64,000 bases of DNA from Aulosira sp. FACHB-615 (GTDB lineage Bacteria > Cyanobacteriota > Cyanobacteriia > Cyanobacteriales > Nostocaceae), in assembly GCF_014698045.1 (NCBI RefSeq), contig NZ_JACJSE010000016.1:62001-126000 (forward strand), written 5' to 3'. The notes below the pieces were generated by a model. That model was not told where the DNA came from and ran no database searches. It saw nothing but the letters and a program-made list of their open reading frames with translations. Position 1 is the first letter of the stretch. Each line of letters begins with the position of its first letter. Position numbers and translations under genes: made by a program. Positions 36,604-46,454 of this stretch are shown one piece after another.

Positions 36604-38295
36604 ATGGATGATGATTTCATATTTACTAACAATCCTTCTCCTATTTGGATATACGATAGCCAAAGCTGGCAATTTCTAAATGTAAATGGGGCGGCGATTA
36701 GTAAGTATGGTTATTCAAAAAAACAATTTCTGCAAATGCAAGTTACTGACTTGTATCATGCAGAATATCAACCGATTTTATTAGATATTATTAGGAATCA
36801 TCACAATCAGCTAAGTTTTAATTTTCAATGTCAACATCGTTGTTGTGATGGCAAATATATTGATGTTGAAATCTTTACATACTCCATAGAATATCAAAAG
36901 AAAAATGCTCATTTAGTTTATATTCAAGATGTTAGCCAGGAGAAAAAAATAAAGCATCATCTCCTAGCAGAAAGTTTTCCCACTTATGTGCAGGATAATC
37001 GCCTTTTAAAAACATCTTGGACTAATTGTCAAATGAGTACTATCTGTCAAGATATCACCAATTATAAGCAAACAGAACAGGCTTTAAAAACTCAGTTAGC
37101 ACGAGAACAATTAATGCGAACTGTAGTCCAAAGAATTCACCAATCTTTGAATTTACAAGATATCCTCAATGCTACAGTGCAAGAAGTACGACATTTACTG
37201 CAAGTAGAGCGGGTGATTGTTTATCAATTTACACCTGATAAGAGTGGTAAAGTCGTCGCCGAATCAGTGGAGACGGGGTGGAGAGAATCTTTAGGTGTCC
37301 AAATTGAAGATACTTGTTTTCAAAGTGGGGCAGGCGTAGATTATTATTATGGGCGGAAACGAGCGATCGCCAATATTTACACAGCCGGACTGACAGATTG
37401 TCATATTCGACTGTTAGAGCAATTTGAAGTCAAGGCTAACTTAGTTGTACCTATTTTACTAGAAGTCGGTGGCGACAATACTAGCTCTCGACTTTGGGGC
37501 TTGCTGGTTGCACATCAGTGTTCTCGTACAAGACAATGGGAAGACAATCAACTAGACTTGCTGGATCAACTTTCAGTGACAATTGCGATCGCTATTCAAC
37601 AATCTAGTATATTTCAGCAAGCCCAAACAGAATTAGCAGAACGGCAAAAAGCCGAAAGCGAATTGCGGAGTGCTTTAGCTGAAAAAGAAATTCTCTTAAA
37701 AGAAGTACATCATCGTGTTAAAAATAATTTGCAAATCGTTTCGAGTTTATTAGAACTCCAATCCCAGACTCTCATAGATCCCGAAGTAATTAGAGTTTTT
37801 CAAGATAGCCAAAATCGCATTGATTCCATTTCCTTAATTCACAAAAACCTATACACTTCCCCCAACATCGGACAATTAGATGTAGTTGATTATATCCAAA
37901 GTTTAGCAACTAGCATTTTAATATCTTACCAAAATGGGCTAGAGAGAATAGAATTAAAAACTGATATTGCCCCCATTAGTATCAATATTGATCAAGCGAT
38001 CGCTTGTGGTTTAATCCTTAACGAATTAATCTCTAACTCCCTCAAACATGCCTTCCCCAAGGATCAGAAAGGTATTATCACTATTACCCTAGAAAAAAAT
38101 CATCATCATATCAAAATGTCTATTCAAGATAATGGTGTTGGGATACCCAATGATTTAGATTGGAGAAATAGCAATTCTTTAGGTCTATCTTTAGTATCTG
38201 ACTTAGTTACAGAACAGCTAGAAGGTAGCATTACTTTAGAACGTAATCACGGTACAGTGTTTACTATCCAATTTCCCCAGTTCACTTTGGAGTAA
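36604..38295 (+). CDS. PAS-GAF sensor histidine kinase, candidate cyanobacteriochrome
   Basis: A 563-residue cytoplasmic sensor kinase. Residues about 1-115 form a PAS domain (NPSPIWIYD, YGYSKKQF). The GAF domain (about 175-345) has the cyanobacteriochrome pattern: IEDTCF as a DXCF motif (Cys238) and DCHIRLLEQF with canonical Cys266-His267, followed by VKANLVVPIL. The kinase core is HisKA_2 type with VHHRVKNNLQ (His369 or His370 phospho-acceptor) and an HATPase with NELISNSLKHAF and DNGVGIP. I chose ATG 36604; a GTG at 36505 would extend it. Followed by a receiver protein 92 bp downstream. Confidence 0.85.
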   Translation: MDDDFIFTNNPSPIWIYDSQSWQFLNVNGAAISKYGYSKKQFLQMQVTDLYHAEYQPILLDIIRNHHNQLSFNFQCQHRCCDGKYIDVEIFTYSIEYQKKNAHLVYIQDVSQEKKIKHHLLAESFPTYVQDNRLLKTSWTNCQMSTICQDITNYKQTEQALKTQLAREQLMRTVVQRIHQSLNLQDILNATVQEVRHLLQVERVIVYQFTPDKSGKVVAESVETGWRESLGVQIEDTCFQSGAGVDYYYGRKRAIANIYTAGLTDCHIRLLEQFEVKANLVVPILLEVGGDNTSSRLWGLLVAHQCSRTRQWEDNQLDLLDQLSVTIAIAIQQSSIFQQAQTELAERQKAESELRSALAEKEILLKEVHHRVKNNLQIVSSLLELQSQTLIDPEVIRVFQDSQNRIDSISLIHKNLYTSPNIGQLDVVDYIQSLATSILISYQNGLERIELKTDIAPISINIDQAIACGLILNELISNSLKHAFPKDQKGIITITLEKNHHHIKMSIQDNGVGIPNDLDWRNSNSLGLSLVSDLVTEQLEGSITLERNHGTVFTIQFPQFTLE

Positions 38296-38387
38296 TATAG
38301 GAATCATAAAAAAATTCTCTTTCCTACTGCCTTACTTCCAACCTGCACAGATAATATCAAACATCAAACCAGATTCATATATTTCTA

Positions 38388-39884
38388 ATGGAGCCAGTGA
38401 AAATTTTAGTTGTTGAAGATGAAGTCATAGTTGCTAGAACCATTGCTAACCAACTAAATCAACTAGGATATACAGTCATCGGTACAGCTTCTTCAGGACA
38501 AGTTGCTATTGCTAAAGCCTTAGAAGGTAAACCAGAATTAGTGTTAATGGATGTCATCTTAAAAGGTGAGATGGATGGAATTACCGCCGCATCTCACATT
38601 CGAGAGCAGTTAGATATTCCGGTAATATTTCTCACGGCTTATGGTGATAATCAGACAGTACAGCGAGCTAAAACTACTCAACCATTTGGCTACATCATTA
38701 AACCTTTTACACCCAAAGATTTGCGGATAGCCATTGAAATTGGTTTATTAAAACATCAATTAGAACAGGACTTAAGAGAAAATCGAGATAGATTAGCCAC
38801 TCTTTTAAACTCTATGAGTGATGCTGTCATTGCCACAAATGAACAAGGAATTGTGACATTTATTAACCCAGCAGCAGAGTCGCTAACAGGTTGGAAACAA
38901 ACAGATGCTTTGGGTAAAGACATATCTAAAATTTTGCAGCTAGTTGATGAAGTCACTGAAACTTCTGTAGAAAACCCTGTGACTAGAGTTTTAAGGGAAC
39001 AAAAGGTTGTCTATTTAAATGACTTTACATCATTAATTACAAAAGATGGCTCTAGAGTTCCTATTGGAGATAGTGCTTCTCCGATTATGCGACATCCTGG
39101 GCAAATCAATGGTGTCGTAGTGGTATTTTGGGATCTCAGCGAACGGCGACAAACACAATTACTCGAACAAGCATTGCTAAAAGAGCAAGAAGTTAACCAA
39201 CTAAAATCCCTCTTTATTTCTACTGTTTCTCATGAATTTCGGAATCCGTTAAGTGTGATTCAATCTTCAGTAGAATTGATTGAACTGCAAGGGGAAAATT
39301 TAACGGTAGAAAAAAGAAATACTTATTTAAACCGAATTAGTAATGCAGTGCAATCCATGAAACAACTCATGGAAGATGTGCTGTTTATGGGGAAAGCAGA
39401 TGCAGGTAAATTGGAGTGTCATCCTCATCATCTAAATCTCGACGAATTTTGTCGAGAATTGTTAGCTGAATTTACGATGATTCATCCTACGGGCGCAGAA
39501 ATTATTTATAACTGCCAGAGCGATCGCACCAATGCCTGGATGGATGAACAATTATTACGTTACATATTCACAAATTTACTCAATAACGCTATTAAATATT
39601 CTCCTAAAGGTAAAAAAATCCTATTTGGTTTAACTTGCGATTTAATTCATCAAGTAGCTATCTTTTGCATTCAAGACCAAGGAATTGGCATCCCCGAAGT
39701 TGATCAAGCCAGAATATTTGAATCATTTTATCGAGCCTCTAATGTCAAATCCATTCCAGGTACAGGACTGGGATTAGTCATTGTGAAAAAGTGTGTAGAA
39801 GCACATCAAGGAGAAATTAGCATTCACAGTCAAGCTGGTGTTGGTAGCACATTCACAGTAACTTTGCCATTAAATTGTTCATAA
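38388..39884 (+). CDS. Hybrid receiver-PAS-histidine kinase
   Basis: A 498-residue protein. The receiver domain (1-125) has phospho-acceptor Asp55, the acidic pair in VVEDEV, TAYGD and KPF. A PAS domain follows (about 140-255: NSMSDAVIATNEQG, FINPAAESLTGW), then HisKA with VSHEFRNPLSV and an HATPase (NLLNNAIKYSPKG, DQGIGIPEVD, GTGLGLVI). The kinase can take a phosphate from the upstream kinase or act on its own. Overlaps or abuts the next gene. Confidence 0.92.
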   Translation: MEPVKILVVEDEVIVARTIANQLNQLGYTVIGTASSGQVAIAKALEGKPELVLMDVILKGEMDGITAASHIREQLDIPVIFLTAYGDNQTVQRAKTTQPFGYIIKPFTPKDLRIAIEIGLLKHQLEQDLRENRDRLATLLNSMSDAVIATNEQGIVTFINPAAESLTGWKQTDALGKDISKILQLVDEVTETSVENPVTRVLREQKVVYLNDFTSLITKDGSRVPIGDSASPIMRHPGQINGVVVVFWDLSERRQTQLLEQALLKEQEVNQLKSLFISTVSHEFRNPLSVIQSSVELIELQGENLTVEKRNTYLNRISNAVQSMKQLMEDVLFMGKADAGKLECHPHHLNLDEFCRELLAEFTMIHPTGAEIIYNCQSDRTNAWMDEQLLRYIFTNLLNNAIKYSPKGKKILFGLTCDLIHQVAIFCIQDQGIGIPEVDQARIFESFYRASNVKSIPGTGLGLVIVKKCVEAHQGEISIHSQAGVGSTFTVTLPLNCS

Positions 39885-40030
39885 AATATCAACAAAGGCT
39901 GCTTTGGGAAACTTTAAACAAATGGACTAAATATTACCAAATCTTCATTTACTTCAAGCATAATTTATCTTTAAAATCTACATTTGGGGGCAAACTAAAA
40001 GAAGTCAGATCATTAAAAATTGTGTTTTCT

Positions 40031-42241
40031 ATGAGCCAGAAATGTCCTACTTCCAAAACTTGTGCTTGTTGTCATCTTGCACGTTGCCAAAGCCAGGAAG
40101 CAGGCAGGATTTTTCTCTGGTTTCCTGTTTCCCATACCTTAACAAAAGTCACAAATTACTTGCAGCAGTCTGAGCTAAAGTATGAACTCATGCAAGAGCG
40201 TCCGGGGTTAAGTGTAGACTGTAAACCCGGACAAGCCCAGGAAATTGCTCGAAAACTAGCTAAACTTTTAGCGCCAAGAGAGTTGCAAGAGACGCAAGTT
40301 TTGTTTATTCGCGGTGCTATTCAACCGCAACTGCAAGACTTTAGTGATATTGTTTCATTACAACGCTTCATTAAGTTTAATCAATCTGACTGGCTAGTAG
40401 ATATGCTGGCCAAAGAACAATTCACGAGTTACTTTCAACCAATTGTTTCAATTCAGAATACGTCCCAAGTTTATGGATATGAGTCGCTGTTACGTGGCTT
40501 AGATGAACAAGGTAATTTATTGTCAATAGAACCAATATTAGAATTAGCAACAGAAGCTGGACTGATACCCCAATTAGACCGACTGGCTCGCCTCAAAAGC
40601 ATCACGGAATTTAGCCGTCATCAAGTCAACGGGAAAATTTTTATCAATTTTTCACCCACAGCATTGTATGACCCCGTTTCTTGTCTCCGTAGTACAGTCG
40701 CCGCAATTGATCAAGCAGGTATTTCCCATGAACGGGTTGTTTTTGAAGTTGTCGAGTCAGATAATCCTCAAGATTTAGCTCACCTCAAAGCCGTATTGCA
40801 ATTTTACCGAGATTCAGGGTTTTCAGTTGCCTTGGATGATCTTGGCTCTGGTTATTCTGGTTTGAACTTGTTGCATCAGCTACGCCCAGACTTTATCAAG
40901 TTAGATATGGAGTTAATTCGAGATGTGCATCAAGATTTGTATAAAGCTTCAATTACCGAGAAAATTTTGGAAATTGCCCAAAAGTTAAATATCTATACCG
41001 TTGCTGAAGGAATTGAGTGTATTGAGGAATTAAATTGGTTAAGAGAAAGAGGCGCGACTTTTGCTCAAGGCTATTTAATTGCTAAACCTCATCCTGAACC
41101 TGTGACGATAACTCCGCACTTTGATGCGATCGCCTTAAGTTTAGCATCGGTGGATGATCAACCAATCAAGCAGCAGGTAAAACACCAAAGTGAGTCTGAA
41201 CGCATTGTTGCTGCTGTCACCCAGCGCATCCGCAAATCTTTAGAGTTAAACGAAATTTTGCAAACCACAGCCGATGAAGTGCGACAATTGTTTGCTGTAG
41301 ACCGAGTGGTAATTTATCGCTTTGAACCAGACTGGAGTGGGTTAGTCGCTGTCGAGTCTTTAGCACCAGGTTGTATGTCTTTGTTGGGATGGAATGTGAT
41401 GGATACTTGTTTTCTTTCCACCCGCGCCGATTATTACCAGCAAGGCAATACCAGAGCAATTGAAAATATAGAAAATGAAGGACTATCACCTTGTCACATT
41501 CAACTGTTGCGGAAGTTACAAATTCGGGCAAACTTGGTTGTACCGATTCTGCAACAAGAGCGTTTATGGGGATTATTAATTGCTCATCAATGTAGTAGTA
41601 CTAGACAATGGCGGCAATCGGAGATTAATTTATTTAACCAGTTAGCCGAACAAGCTGCGATCGCCATTCACCAATCGGAACTCTACCATAAATTACAAAA
41701 AGCAAACCAAGAATTACAGCGTCTTGCGGCTTCTGATGGTCTGACTCAAGTAGCGAATCGGCGCTGCTTTGATGACACACTTAACAACGAATGGCAAAGA
41801 TTAGCCAGAGAACAAGCTTACTTATCTTTAATTTTATGTGATGTCGATTGTTTTAAACTCTACAACGATACTCATGGACATCTGGCGGGAGACGATGCTT
41901 TAAGAAATGTTGCCCAAGCAATTTCTCAGATCATTAAACGCCCTGCGGATTTAGTAGCTCGCTATGGCGGCGAAGAATTTGCCATTATTTTACCTTATAC
42001 CAATGCTGAAGGTGCGATCGCAGTTGCCACAGAAATTCAAACTCATATCCGTGCATTGCAATTGCCACATCCCAAGTCTGAAGTCAATCAATTCATTACC
42101 CTTAGTCTCGGTGTCGCAACCATCATTCCCAATCATCAATCGTCCCCTGCAACCTTAATTGCTGCTGCTGATCAAGGACTGTATCAGGCAAAAGCCCAAG
42201 GGCGAAACTGTATAGTACAGATTGACTGTGAAAGATGCTAA
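40031..42241 (+). CDS. EAL-GAF-GGDEF c-di-GMP enzyme, Cys-rich N-terminus, candidate cyanobacteriochrome
   Basis: A 736-residue protein from ATG 40031 (a TTG at 39875 overlapping the previous gene is less likely). The first 20 residues hold five Cys. An EAL phosphodiesterase domain (about 130-365) has ESLLR, FINFSP, EVVES, DDLGSGYSG, IKLDMEL and EGIE, consistent with an active enzyme. The GAF domain (about 395-550) has MDTCF (DXCF) and PCHIQLL (Cys-His). The GGDEF domain (about 565-733) has RYGGEEF, an active diguanylate cyclase signature. The domain order is the reverse of the common GGDEF-EAL arrangement. Confidence 0.88.
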   Translation: MSQKCPTSKTCACCHLARCQSQEAGRIFLWFPVSHTLTKVTNYLQQSELKYELMQERPGLSVDCKPGQAQEIARKLAKLLAPRELQETQVLFIRGAIQPQLQDFSDIVSLQRFIKFNQSDWLVDMLAKEQFTSYFQPIVSIQNTSQVYGYESLLRGLDEQGNLLSIEPILELATEAGLIPQLDRLARLKSITEFSRHQVNGKIFINFSPTALYDPVSCLRSTVAAIDQAGISHERVVFEVVESDNPQDLAHLKAVLQFYRDSGFSVALDDLGSGYSGLNLLHQLRPDFIKLDMELIRDVHQDLYKASITEKILEIAQKLNIYTVAEGIECIEELNWLRERGATFAQGYLIAKPHPEPVTITPHFDAIALSLASVDDQPIKQQVKHQSESERIVAAVTQRIRKSLELNEILQTTADEVRQLFAVDRVVIYRFEPDWSGLVAVESLAPGCMSLLGWNVMDTCFLSTRADYYQQGNTRAIENIENEGLSPCHIQLLRKLQIRANLVVPILQQERLWGLLIAHQCSSTRQWRQSEINLFNQLAEQAAIAIHQSELYHKLQKANQELQRLAASDGLTQVANRRCFDDTLNNEWQRLAREQAYLSLILCDVDCFKLYNDTHGHLAGDDALRNVAQAISQIIKRPADLVARYGGEEFAIILPYTNAEGAIAVATEIQTHIRALQLPHPKSEVNQFITLSLGVATIIPNHQSSPATLIAAADQGLYQAKAQGRNCIVQIDCERC

Positions 42242-42261
42242 GGTCAATTAAAATTTGAGGT

Positions 42262-45200
42262 TCAATTTATCATAATTCGAGAGCCTTCAGGAGATTTTTC
42301 TACTTTGATTTGTGTTCCTAACTGTTCTCCTAGCGCAGAAACATGAGTAATCACACCTACTAATTTATCTTGTTCACCCAATGACTGTAGAATACTTGAG
42401 ACGCTTTGGAGAGTTTCTGCATCTAATGTTCCAAAGCCCTCATCTATAAACAAACTGCCTAACTTAGCTCCTCTTGACAGCCTTTCTGAGAGTGCTAAAG
42501 CCAAAGATAAAGAAGTCGCAAAAGTTTCCCCACCGGATAATGTTTGTATTCGTCTTGGTTCGCCACCGCTCCAATTATCTTCTACAGAGTATTTTTTATC
42601 AGCATATTTCAAGGCGTAGCGATGTTCTGTCAGTTCCTTTAAAAATACTGTTGCTTGTTCTACTAACTCCTGCTGAAAATTCTGGAGAATATACTCTTGA
42701 AAGCGATCCGATTTTAACTCTTTGGATAAGATACGATACGTTTCTAAATCTTCCTGTTTCGCAGATAATCGAAGTTGTAATGTTGCTGATTCTGCTTGTT
42801 GTTCTTCAGCTTTAGTAATCCAAAGTTTTAAATTATTATATTCATCTTGTGTTTGCTTACGCTTTTCTTCGGTATTCACAACAGATTGCTCATGCTGGGC
42901 AATTATTTCTGGATTTGTGATCTGATCGCCGATTTCATTAGTTTCCTGGATAATCAGAGTTTCTAACTTAAGTTTTTCATTGTCATATTTTGTAATTTGT
43001 CCCTGCCACATATTTTGTTGTTCCGGTGATGCTTTACTCGCCTCAAAACCTGCTTCTGTCAAATTTTCTAATGACAAGCGAGTTTGCCATTCAGTTTCTA
43101 TGCTTAATTTTTCAGTGGAAGCTAAATCAAAGTCTTCTCGTGCTTTTAAATCATTTTGTTGAGCCTGGATAAATTCATCATTGGCAGTTCTAAAAAACTT
43201 ATCGGCTTGCTGAAGACGCTCGTCTAAATCGTGTTTAGCTTGTTCTAGTTTTCGGGATAAATTATCGTAAGTATCGCCATCAGTAAGTTGTGATAATTTC
43301 TCTACAGTTTCCTGAAGTTGTGTTTGTTGGTGTTCTACTTCACTGAGTGCGTCTTGATGCTGGGCTTGGGTATCTGATAACTTATTTTTTGCAAAGTTTA
43401 AATTTTGTTCACTGGCTTTAAATTCAACATCTGCTTTGTCTTTTTTACTTAAATATTCTTGATACTTAGTATTACTTTCTTGTAATTCTTTGTATTCATG
43501 CTGAAGTGCCTTAATATCCCATTTATCTATTTTTAAGATAGCAGTAATTTGTTGGTTTTCTGCCTGTAAATCTGCTTCTTTATCGGCTAATATTTGGCGG
43601 TATTCAGTTTCTTGTTTTTTCAGTTCTTCTATTGTGGTTGCAGCTTTAGTTTTATCATCAGCAGCTTTTTGACGGTTTTGTTCAGCCATGCGAACGCGTC
43701 TCTCTAATGCTTGGATATCCTGTGAAGCTTCTAGTTGTGGTAACAAGTGGTCTTCTGAATATACTCCGCCACAAACTGGACAATCATCACCAGTATGGAG
43801 CATGGCACGTAAAGCAGAAGCATGATTTTTTTGCCTTACAGTATCTAATTTAACCCGAATTTGCTCACATTCTTCTAGGTATTTTTGCAGACTTAAAATA
43901 GTAGACTGATAGTTATCATCAGCCGTTGTTAATTGTTGAGCAATTTGTTGTAATTTTAAGCGATCGCTGTCAACTTGCTTTTGAAGACCTTCCCATTTAA
44001 TTAATAATGGCGAGGCTTGTTTAAGCTGTTCTAGTCTTGTACCACCAAGTGAATATTGAGTAAGTTCATTATTTGCTTTAGCCAATATCTGTTTTTTCTC
44101 AGTTAATTCAGCTTCAGCCTTCGCTACAGCTTTACTAGCTTCAGTTACCAAATTAGATTTGTCTGCTAAAATTTTTTTGAACCGTTTGAGTTCCTCGCTC
44201 AATTTACAACGTTGTTCTTCATAAACTTTGCCGGCATTAAGCGCAGCTTCTCGCTGTTTTAACTGTGGTGTTATCTCAGCCTGATAGGCTTGTACTTGAC
44301 TTAAATTATCCTGCTGAATTTTCAAAGCTGATTCTTTATCAATCAAAGCTTTGGCAGCATTCTTGGCGGCAGTTTGGGTGCTATGATAACGAGTACGTGC
44401 AGAATTGACTGATGTGTAAATAGCTGATAAGCGATCGCAAACTCGCGCTTGCTCTAATTGCCGTTTTAAATCACTTATTTTTGTAGCCTGTTTGTTTAAT
44501 GCCTCAAGTTGCTGTTGTCGCTCTGCTAAAATTTGAAGACACTGCAATAATCTTTTTTCTGCTTCTAAAACTGTTTTTGCATTGGCAATGGCTGTATTTA
44601 ATTGAGGTAGTTCTTGTTCTAAAATATGATAACGGTTGCGCCAAGAATTTAGTTCAACATCCGATGTTAAATTTAAAGTTTTCAATCGTTCTTCGATTGC
44701 CTTGCACTCCCCTTCAAGAAGATTGGCTTCCTTCTCCGCCTGTTGACGCATATCTTCTAAAATTTGGTAGCCAGTCAGTTTTCGTAAAATTTCTCGGCGT
44801 TCCGTAGCTTCACTTTTAAGGAATTTATCGAATTGTCCTTGAGGTAAAAAGATAACTTTGGTAAAAGTATCAAAATTCATCCTCAAAATATTCTCAATTG
44901 CCGTATTAATTTCTGTCTCCCTTTGTTCTCCCAAAGGTTGCCAATCACCTTTAATTCGCTTTTCTAATTTGAAGTTAGTTTGCGATGTTTTAGCACGATA
45001 TAGCCAGGAGCGAAAAACTTGATATTCAATATCATCTACTAAAAAACGTAATGATACTTGTAATCTTAAACTACCCTGACTCAATAATTCTTTGGGTTGA
45101 GTTTTACCACCAAATCTTGCCACCTTTCCATAAAGTGCTAAAGTCATGGCATCTAGCAAGGAAGATTTACCTGCACCAGTTGGGCCAGTAATAGCAAATA

Positions 45201-45279
45201 AATCTAATTTCTCGAAGGGAATCGTGGTCTGATTGCGAAAACTGGTAAAACCTTCTACTGTCAGTTCAAGTGGTCGCAT
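42262..45279 (-). CDS. sbcC: Exonuclease subunit SbcC (Rad50-like SMC ATPase)
   Basis: A 1005-residue ATPase. Walker A GPTGAGKSS (about 36-44), Q-loop region, two long coiled coils, zinc hook CPVCGG near the middle, signature LSGGETFATSLSLALALS, and Walker B LFIDEGFGTLD. With SbcD it opens hairpins and resects DNA ends. I start at the ATG at 45277-45279; the chosen frame overlaps the sbcD 3' end by 14 bp, so the two are translationally coupled. Confidence 0.95.
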   Translation of the reverse strand: MRPLELTVEGFTSFRNQTTIPFEKLDLFAITGPTGAGKSSLLDAMTLALYGKVARFGGKTQPKELLSQGSLRLQVSLRFLVDDIEYQVFRSWLYRAKTSQTNFKLEKRIKGDWQPLGEQRETEINTAIENILRMNFDTFTKVIFLPQGQFDKFLKSEATERREILRKLTGYQILEDMRQQAEKEANLLEGECKAIEERLKTLNLTSDVELNSWRNRYHILEQELPQLNTAIANAKTVLEAEKRLLQCLQILAERQQQLEALNKQATKISDLKRQLEQARVCDRLSAIYTSVNSARTRYHSTQTAAKNAAKALIDKESALKIQQDNLSQVQAYQAEITPQLKQREAALNAGKVYEEQRCKLSEELKRFKKILADKSNLVTEASKAVAKAEAELTEKKQILAKANNELTQYSLGGTRLEQLKQASPLLIKWEGLQKQVDSDRLKLQQIAQQLTTADDNYQSTILSLQKYLEECEQIRVKLDTVRQKNHASALRAMLHTGDDCPVCGGVYSEDHLLPQLEASQDIQALERRVRMAEQNRQKAADDKTKAATTIEELKKQETEYRQILADKEADLQAENQQITAILKIDKWDIKALQHEYKELQESNTKYQEYLSKKDKADVEFKASEQNLNFAKNKLSDTQAQHQDALSEVEHQQTQLQETVEKLSQLTDGDTYDNLSRKLEQAKHDLDERLQQADKFFRTANDEFIQAQQNDLKAREDFDLASTEKLSIETEWQTRLSLENLTEAGFEASKASPEQQNMWQGQITKYDNEKLKLETLIIQETNEIGDQITNPEIIAQHEQSVVNTEEKRKQTQDEYNNLKLWITKAEEQQAESATLQLRLSAKQEDLETYRILSKELKSDRFQEYILQNFQQELVEQATVFLKELTEHRYALKYADKKYSVEDNWSGGEPRRIQTLSGGETFATSLSLALALSERLSRGAKLGSLFIDEGFGTLDAETLQSVSSILQSLGEQDKLVGVITHVSALGEQLGTQIKVEKSPEGSRIMIN

Positions 45280-46444
45280 CTTGGTTTTCCTTAATTTCTT
45301 TGTATAGTTGCTCAAACTTCGCCACAACAGCAGAATTTGGTGTTGTCTTTAATACATCTTGAAAATAGCGTTTAAATTCTTCTACTGGATCAAAATCTTC
45401 TCTGCTTACAGATTTTTCCTGATTTGGCTTAACTTCTGGATAACTTGGCTCAATTTGCAGCACTTTGTCACCACAAATTTTGCGAATTTTGTCAGCTAAT
45501 CCCATTTGAGGTGTTTGTAGCTTAATAATCACCTTGAGATAACCAGAATAATCACGCAGAGGTTCTAGTTTTTCTTCGTAATCGCTCAGTTCACATTCGA
45601 CTATCTGCAAAGGTTTTTGACAAGGAATAGATATAAATTGAGGTTTCGCGGGAGAACCTGGTTCAACATCAATCAGATAAAATCCCTTATCTTCCCCAAC
45701 TTCACCAAAGTCTACTTGAATTAAAGAACCAGAATAGTATGTAGGAGCGGCAACAGGAATTTGTTGGGGTTTATGGATGTGTCCGAGAGCAATGTATTGA
45801 GCTTCAGCAGGTAGGCTTTGCCCAGCCAAGGCGTAGGTTTCTTTGGTGTGATGACGGGCTTCGGAATTGGCTAATCTCGCACCATCAATAGTGAGATGAG
45901 CCATGAAGATATTAACGCTGTCATCTTGAAAACCGCCCGCTAAATTGTTGAGGCATTTACTTAGCCTTTCTTTGTAGTTTCCTATTTGTTCCAACTCGTT
46001 CATTGTCCACAGATTCTCAACTGTTAACAGCCGTCTTTCCGAAGCAAAAGGCATAGCTGCAACGCGCAGTCTACCATTAGGGGTTTCCAAGCTAATCAAA
46101 CCTCCCTGCTTTACATTACGAGGTTTACCTAGAATATGCACGCCAGCTAAAGATACAAGATTAGCTATGCCATCAAAACGGGAGGCGGAATCATGATTAC
46201 CAGCGATCGCTATTGCGGGAATTTTGGCAGTTCGCAATCCTTCAAAAAACTGATATGCAACTCTCTCCGCCTCGGCTGGAGGGTTGGAAGTTTCAAAAAT
46301 ATCACCTGCGATTAATACCGCATCAACTTCTAATTCTTTGGCTTGTCGTAAAAGTTGCTGGAGAGCAAATTCAATTTCTGGGGTACGATCCTTGCCTTTA
46401 AGATGTCGCCCTAAATGCCAGTCAGATGTATGAATTAAACGCAA
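45266..46444 (-). CDS. sbcD: Exonuclease subunit SbcD (Mre11-like)
   Basis: A 392-residue Mn-dependent nuclease. Phosphoesterase motifs are complete: HTSDWHLGR (residues 5-13), AGDIFE, AGNHDS, and GHIHKP. A capping domain follows about residue 260 and the C-terminus has the acidic, helical SbcC-binding part. The start is TTG at 46442-46444, justified by a strong AGGAGG (46449-46454). The Shine-Dalgarno overlaps the stop of the herA-like gene upstream. Confidence 0.95.
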   Translation of the reverse strand: MRLIHTSDWHLGRHLKGKDRTPEIEFALQQLLRQAKELEVDAVLIAGDIFETSNPPAEAERVAYQFFEGLRTAKIPAIAIAGNHDSASRFDGIANLVSLAGVHILGKPRNVKQGGLISLETPNGRLRVAAMPFASERRLLTVENLWTMNELEQIGNYKERLSKCLNNLAGGFQDDSVNIFMAHLTIDGARLANSEARHHTKETYALAGQSLPAEAQYIALGHIHKPQQIPVAAPTYYSGSLIQVDFGEVGEDKGFYLIDVEPGSPAKPQFISIPCQKPLQIVECELSDYEEKLEPLRDYSGYLKVIIKLQTPQMGLADKIRKICGDKVLQIEPSYPEVKPNQEKSVSREDFDPVEEFKRYFQDVLKTTPNSAVVAKFEQLYKEIKENQDATT

Positions 46445-46448
46445 GATT

Positions 46449-46454
46449 CCTCCT
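46449..46454 (-). promoter_or_regulatory. Shine-Dalgarno fixing the TTG start of sbcD
   Basis: AGGAGG on the minus strand, 4 bases before TTG. It overlaps the TAG stop of the herA-like gene (46453-46455), so ribosomes finishing that gene are placed to restart on sbcD. Confidence 0.75.
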
